Source: Hedera helix
Lineage: Eukaryota > Streptophyta > Magnoliopsida > Apiales > Araliaceae
DNA length: 64,000 bases
NCBI GenBank assembly: GCA_947179155.2
Contig: OX359269.1
Span: 52,141,524-52,205,523 of the forward strand
Reading direction: 5' to 3'
How positions within the stretch are numbered: position 1 is the first letter of the stretch; each line of letters opens with the position of its first letter. Shown here piece by piece: positions 58,029-64,000 of this stretch. Below the pieces are notes generated by a model that was given only the letters and a program-made list of their open reading frames with translations, was not told the origin of the DNA and made no database searches. The translations under genes were made by a program, and so were the position numbers.

Positions 58029-60627
58029 TAGAAATTATTATAAGGGTAGTTTTGATATTTTAGTTTGTACGCTAAGGTTATGTTTGTTTGTAAAAAATAT
58101 ACTTAGGATTGGACTATTTGTATTAATTTAATACTACTTCGGATAATTTTATCCCATGATGAGAGATTAATAGTCCTTTAAATAATCCTATGAACTATTT
58201 TTTTTATCATTTATAAGGCTTTTTATGTGAGATTATATAATTTCATGAAAAATTTGAGATTAATAATTCTCCTTATTTTAAGCTATTAAATGACTTTATG
58301 GGACTAATAGTCAAATATTAAGGGATTAATAATCCCTCATCAAGTGATTAAATAGTGCAAATTAATATTAAATTAAGATAAATAGTCAAATCTTAAGTAT
58401 ATTTTTTGCAAATAAATATAGCCTAAGTGTTTAGAAAATTTCCTTCCAAATAAAGAAAAATTTTTGGAGGAAATTTTTAAAGATTTTTTTTCTTTCTCTT
58501 CTCTTAAAACTCGAAAGTAATTTTTTTTTATTCTCCTTCCTAAATTTTCTTTTTTTCCCTTTCTTTTCTCTCCCTTTTGAGTTTTGACAACTGAAATTAT
58601 TTCCGATAGTAATTTTCACCTACTAGTCAACGGTGACAAGGAATGATGGGGGAAAAAATTAGAAACCAATTTTTTTCAATAATAATAAATTAAATTTTTA
58701 AAATTCAATTAGAAAAAAATATTTTTAAATATTTCTCATACAAATTTTAATATCTGAGAGGGGGAAAAAGTGATTTTTTTCATTAATCATATGATAGACT
58801 GGCGATGGTTTTTAGACTATTTTGTTGGTGAAATTGAACTTGGTTGGTAGACTGATATGACTTATGAGTGGTTAGGAAAGCAAATAAAAGGCAGATGGAA
58901 CCGATGGTAAAATAACTTAATTTGTTAGATGTAACCCCTGAGCATTTAATTTGCACGTGCACAAGGTACAAGAAATTAATAGAGGAAAGATCAGCACGAT
59001 CCCGATTCAGATGATATATATAGTGCATGATGCCCTTAAAAATGTCTCATATGTATATATATATGTGTGTGTAGTGTGTAGGTTAGTTATTCAGTGGTGG
59101 ATGGTGGGTCTTAATCAATTTTGTGTGTTGACTAAAATTAAAAATTCATGTTAATTTTGAACTCAAAAATGACTTAACTTGACTTCCAAAAATTAATAAT
59201 AATTTTATCTTTTGAAACGAATATAATACACCAGTACTATATATCTAACTAAACTTTTCTCCTCAAAACCAATTTGTATATCTGTACGTAAATTTAGTTT
59301 CATCTTTTCTTTGCTTTTAATTTTTATTAATTTTGTTTTAAATATTTTTAAACCGCTAAATTTTATAAACTACTTTATTTTTTTCAAACTTATTATTAAC
59401 GTTGATATGTTAAAAATTAATGTTACTTTTATAATTTAAAAATACAAATGTAATTCAAATTTGAAAAATAATAAAGAAGAAAGTATATTTCTAATTTTAA
59501 AAAAGAGGGAGTTAAAACCATGGCAGTAACACTAATGCTAGTCGGCGGAAAGAAACTGGAAGTGATTTATGACGGGCCGGCTGTACCGCCAATGCTCTTA
59601 GTTTGATTTTATCATCCAATGTCCAAACTACTATCTTTAGAACGAAACTTAATATACTTGCGTTATAAAATATAAAATTAAATTTGATTTGTTAAAATTA
59701 ACATAGTTTATCAGTTCCGTGCGAAGCACGAGACGAATAATAATTTATTATATTAATAATTGAGACAGTTAATAAAATATAAGGTACATATTTAGTTAAG
59801 ATTTTGAGAAGATTAAATATTTATTTAAATAACAAATTTTGAATTCATGTATTGTAAGTTTCTTCGCTATACATTTAAATATAGTGTAGCTTTGTTCAGT
59901 AATGATTACGAGACAATAATTATTTTAAATTTATTTAAGTCTATAACAAAAATCTATATTAGTATTTATATTGTTATATTTCCTTGAAATTTTAATTCAA
60001 ATAAAACTATGAAACATAAGATTTAATAAATTTTAATTTAAGTATGACAATTAATTAATAATAAAATCACTATAATATTTTTAACTACTTTTACAGTTAC
60101 AATGTTTATTTAAGTTTGTAATAAAAATTTATATTAGTGTTTATATTGATGATATTTTCTTGATATTCTAATCTAAATAAAACTATGAGATTCAAGATTT
60201 AATAAATTTTAATTTAGTTATAATAATTAGTTAATTAGCACTAAAATAATTATAATTTTATAACTAATTTTATAGTTATTTTGTTTTAAAAAAATCACAT
60301 ATATTAGTAATACAATTATTTGATAGGATTTCAAATCTTAATGAATTTAATTTAGTTAGGACTTTACTTTAAAAATGAAATTTATGAATAATATTAATAT
60401 AATTAAATTGCGTGATATATTAAGAGATATTTCCAATATCTTAGTATCTTAATAAAATTACAATAATAAAATTATCCGACATAAAATTTGTTAAGATATA
60501 TTATCTTGCATAATTTTTTAATAAGTTTGGTAGAATCAAAAATAATTTTTTTTAAAAACAAATTCATTTTCCTGTTAGAGATAGAGAATCAAAAAACATC
60601 TTTTCTTTTCCTAATAGGTTTAGTTTC
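58029..60627. repeat. Segmental duplication, copy 2 (partner 41690-43342)
   Basis: Follows copy 1 nearly base for base in three blocks (58029-58826, 59356-59534, about 60000-60627). The two intervening blocks, 58827-59355 and 59535-59999, are absent from copy 1. The second has a GC-richer start (GTCGGCGGAAAGAAACTGG) and a GTGCGAAGCACGAG hairpin (59719). Copy 2 ends exactly where the LTR begins. Confidence 0.9.
58076..58423. mobile_element. Tourist-like (PIF/Harbinger) MITE, copy 2
   Basis: Same element as 41741-42088, carried along by the segmental duplication; flanking TAA on both sides. Confidence 0.88.
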
Positions 60628-61944
60628 TGTGACGACCCCAAATCCGGGTTCCTTTAACCCTGGACCTGGTTCATCACTATACATCATCTTCATACACGTT
60701 CTATAACTAATGCGGAATATATAAACATAAATTGTTTATTCTACAACATTTCCCAAGGTTTCTAACCTTAACTTACATATATACCTTTAGATTCATAAAA
60801 AGGTTTACAAAAATTACTTACATCATATAACAATTTAGTTATAATGCATAACACTATAATCTTGTCTGTTGCTTCTGTCTCCGTCTCTCCTTGGACATTC
60901 GTATTATTCTGAAATTTGTTATCATGATATAGCAAGAGTGAGCAACGACTTTGCTCAGCAAGTTTAAATACGATAACGATATATCATGATTGAAAGAAAG
61001 AACAAGCTTTCGGATTTTCAACAATATAATAATTGTGAAAGAGTACGAATCATAATTTCAATAATTGAATGACTGAATCAAGTAATGTTGAGTGTCAATA
61101 ATGACCATGAACAATTTTAACTGAACCTTATGGTAATGAAGGTGATCAGCCTTTCATACCTGATGAACACATGCAACAAGCACTATGTGCGAATCAACAA
61201 TTTAAAGATGTGGAATAATTATACAGAATTAAACCATAGCATGCTTGAAACGTAATAACTTGAATTTGAGTTAGGAACTTGAACAATAAAATAATATATC
61301 CTGCTCGAATATAAATTGAGTAGGGTTTAGGAAACTTGCCCAAAATAAAGTTCGAAGTTAGGAAACTTGCCTGTCTGCTCAGCTACAATAAATGTCTAGC
61401 TTTAACTAACTGGCTTTGAAAGACCTAACATTAATAAAGTTGGTCTAATAATTAGTACAACGTATTTGCACAACTATACGCTCACTAAGGAACTTATTTA
61501 TCACATAAGTACTAACACATAATTTACATCAGTCAAAACAATATTATTAACCTTATAGACTCTCAATCAAATTAGGTTAATAATTTAATAAGTTAGAAAA
61601 TAATTTTCTTAAGTGTTAAACACTTATTAAACTATTAAACAATTTATTATAATTGTTTAAACAAAAGAGTTAAAAGACATTTTCTTTATTCCATTTAATT
61701 ACTATTTAACATTAATTAAATAGTAAGTAATTAAATACCTTTAGTTATTATTTAATAATAAATAATAACTTACTAGATTTATTTATTATTTAAAGTTAAT
61801 CAAATAATAAATAATTAAATACTCAATCTTAGTTGTCTTTAATTATTATTTAATAGTAATTAAATAATAATTAATTAATTTATCATCCTTGTTTATTATT
61901 TAATATTAATTAAATAATAATTAGTTTAATCATAAATTCAGAAG

Positions 61945-62330
61945 ATATAATATTAACTAGATTAATATTTACAACATTTAAATATTAATCCTAAATACTT
62001 ATTATATTTGAAAAATATAATATTAAACTAACTAGATTAATATTTACAACATTTAAATATTAATCCTAAATACTTATTATATTTGAAAAAAATATAATAT
62101 TAAACTAACTAGATTAATATTTACAACATTTAAATATTAATCCTAAATGCTTATTATAGTTGAAAAATATAATATTAAACTAACTAGATTAATATTTACA
62201 ACATTTAAATATTAATCCTAAATACTTATTATATTTGAAAAATATAATATGAAACTAACTAGATTAATATTTACAACATTTAAATATTAATCCTAAATAC
62301 TTATTATATTTGGAAAATATAATATTAAAT
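61945..62330. repeat. Five tandem ~78-bp repeats in the LTR
   Basis: ACTAGATTAATATTTACAAC recurs five times (about 61955, 62031, 62108, 62184, 62261), each followed by ATTTAAATATTAATCCTAAA. The relative at 29560 has only two copies. Confidence 0.9.
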
Positions 62331-62499
62331 ACCTAAATACCATTTTTGTATTATTATTATTTTTGTTATAATTTTAAATATTTAAAATTAATTAAAATTA
62401 TCCAGAATGGCAAAATCGTAAATAAACTGAAAAACCGGACCGATGGCAATCTTGTAAATAATCAGAAAACCGAACGGAGGGGCAATTTCGTAATTTCCG

Positions 62500-62695
62500 C
62501 AGAAATCTACGCCCGCGCATTGCGCGCGATAGGAAATAACAGGCCCCAAAACGGCACCGTTTTGGGGATCTGTCGGCTGACATCCGCGCGTCTCGCGCGG
62601 CTACGGATTTTATAGGCAAAACGGCGTCGTTTTTCCTTCCGCGTGCGACAGTGAACAGGGTCTCGCGCGCATTGCGCGGCACCCCCTTTTTCCTT
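62500..62695. other. GC-rich patch inside the LTR
   Basis: A stretch rich in GCGCGC and CGCGCG words within very AT-rich DNA. It contains AAAACGGCACCGTTTTGGGG and AAAACGGCGTCGTTTTT, near-palindromes. It has no equivalent in the relative at 26945-31185 but resembles the patch at 24165-24400. Confidence 0.6.
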
Positions 62696-64000
62696 CCTTA
62701 GCAGATTGTGAACAGTGACTTTTTATACACCACTTTAATAAAAATTATACATTCAAGTAAGCTTTAAAAATCCAAAAAAATTACCAATCACTTAATATCA
62801 ATTTATAAGATGAAAATTTAATTTTTTCATGATTTAATATTAAAATTTTTTAAAAAAAATTTTTACATCACATAAACTACCACAAATCATAACTTTTTGT
62901 GTATAACTCCATTTTGAGTGATTCAAACTTTGTTTTTCTCATGATTTAATGTTCTATAATATTATAACATTAAATCTAAGTTTTATGAAAATTATTTTTG
63001 GACATTATTTTAAGATTTGATTTAACACCACCAAACGCATGTTTTTAGCATATAAATTATACCAAAACACAAACCAAGGATATTAAACTCAAGCATGGCA
63101 TAAATATTATTACCACACATTAATAACTATATTAACATATTTATACTCATATGTTAGTTTATTTAATTTAAAAACAAAAATTAAATTTAAATAACTATTA
63201 CCTTAATTTAATGGTTATTCTCCTTTTTCTTCCAAAAATGGTTGTGAATCTTGAAGATATAACCCAAGAACTCCTTCTCCTTCATTATCCTTGCTCTCAA
63301 ATATTTTCTCTCTAATTTGAAAAGTGAAAGAAGAATAAATGACTAACAATTCTCTCTCTCTAATGACTTAAGTCTTCCATAATGTATAGATATATATCTT
63401 ATATCTATGAAATTTGACCAACACAAGCTAGCTATTGGATGCTTACACAAGAAAGCCAACCCATGCCTTAGTTGGTGAGGATTTTGTGGGAAAAGACTCA
63501 CCAAAAAATTAAAACAAGCAACCTAATTAATAAATAATTAAATAATAAAATAACAATCACACATTTCACTCTCTTTCTCTCCCACTTGCCGGCAACCATC
63601 CATGATCATTGTCCCAAAAAGAATGTCACTTTTCATTTTTTAAGAATTAATAGTTTTATTAAGTATTTTTCAAGTGGGCCAATCATTGGGCTTTAATTTA
63701 AAATACCAATTGGGCTTCTATTAAATTGTTTGGGCTACTAAATTGTCAAATTATATTATTCTCCACTTGGGCTACTAATTGACCCATGTTGGGCTAATTT
63801 AATAATTTACACATTAATTATTCAATCCATGATTAAATAAATAATTAGATTGAATAAATAATTAAATATTATAACCCATAAGTATTAAATTACTAAATGG
63901 ACTAATAATATTATTAATAATATTTTACATTATTTACATTAATTAATTATCATATTAATTAATTTATAAAAATTTAATTCACTCATTATATTCAATTTAA

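Larger units (their letters stand above)
60628..64000 (-). mobile_element. LTR related to the 4.2 kb solo LTR, inverted, running off the window
   Basis: Starts TGTGACGACCCCAAATCC at 60628; read on the minus strand this is the 3' end of the family seen at 31168-31185. Landmarks matching 30660-31150 in inverse order include TTGCTGAGCAAAGTCG, GTTATCATGATATAGCAAGAGTGAG and TGAAGGTGATCAGCC. It carries five ~78-bp repeats (61945-62330), a GC-rich patch (62500-62690) and a LTR-promoter-like minus-strand stretch near 63380. The insertion site is intact in the paralogous copy at 43342. The other end and the duplication (expected GTTTC) lie outside the window. The open frames at 62346-62682 are not recognisable proteins. 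Confidence 0.8.

Noticed and set aside
62346..62682. Arg/Ala-rich frames on both strands
   Set aside because: They overlap each other in the GC-rich patch of an LTR and have no recognisable domain.

Overview
The window is nuclear DNA of a flowering plant, almost certainly a eudicot. It is very AT-rich, its one intact gene has 11 GT-AG introns, and most of it is layered plant transposable elements. The exact species or family cannot be fixed from the sequence. No tRNA, rRNA or CRISPR array was seen.

The only intact protein-coding gene is a family 1 glycoside hydrolase (beta-glucosidase type) at 12005-18588 (+), 12 exons, 557 residues, with a plastid-transit-like N terminus. Its two catalytic glutamates are present, but two usually conserved sugar-pocket positions are changed. 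Remnants of the same locus recur downstream. A pseudogene keeps exons 8-12 at 50084-53452, with a glycone-site Glu to Lys change and a premature stop. A promoter without a gene lies at 54450-55429. Upstream-type modules repeat at 1-2335, 2380-4064/9970-10540, 39870-41730 and 48590-49770. The window therefore looks like a decaying tandem GH1 cluster pulled apart by transposons.

1-12 kb: a tandem duplication of non-coding sequence. One copy is split by a 5.9 kb CACTA element (4065-9969) with a 22-bp perfect terminal inverted repeat and TTA target-site duplication, carrying broken TNPD- and TNPA-like genes on the minus strand. 12-18.6 kb: the GH1 gene. 19-25.2 kb: a tandem array of a roughly 1.08 kb unit that carries a piece of the mitochondrial maturase gene matR. 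A 2345-bp hAT-type element with five internal ~335-bp repeats has inserted into one unit. 25.2-33.5 kb: a large LTR-like sequence interrupted by a 4241-bp solo LTR (AAGGC duplication). 33.5-39.3 kb: hAT and LINE fragments and a tandemly duplicated minus-strand LTR. 39.3-49.8 kb: MITEs, hAT derivatives, a segmental duplication shared with 58-60.6 kb, and a threefold repeat. 50-53.5 kb: the GH1 pseudogene, whose last intron holds a 1.86 kb foldback element built of about 18 hairpin modules. 53.8-57.7 kb: further foldback elements, the orphan promoter and a ~560-bp TTG/TTA microsatellite. 58-64 kb: the second copy of the segmental duplication, ending where an inverted relative of the 4.2 kb LTR begins and runs off the window.

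For a hunter, the most unusual items are the hairpin-array foldback element (51238-53101), the nuclear tandem unit carrying matR (19107-25170), and the atypical sugar pocket of the GH1 enzyme. Several insertions can be dated relative to one another because paralogous copies preserve the empty target sites.
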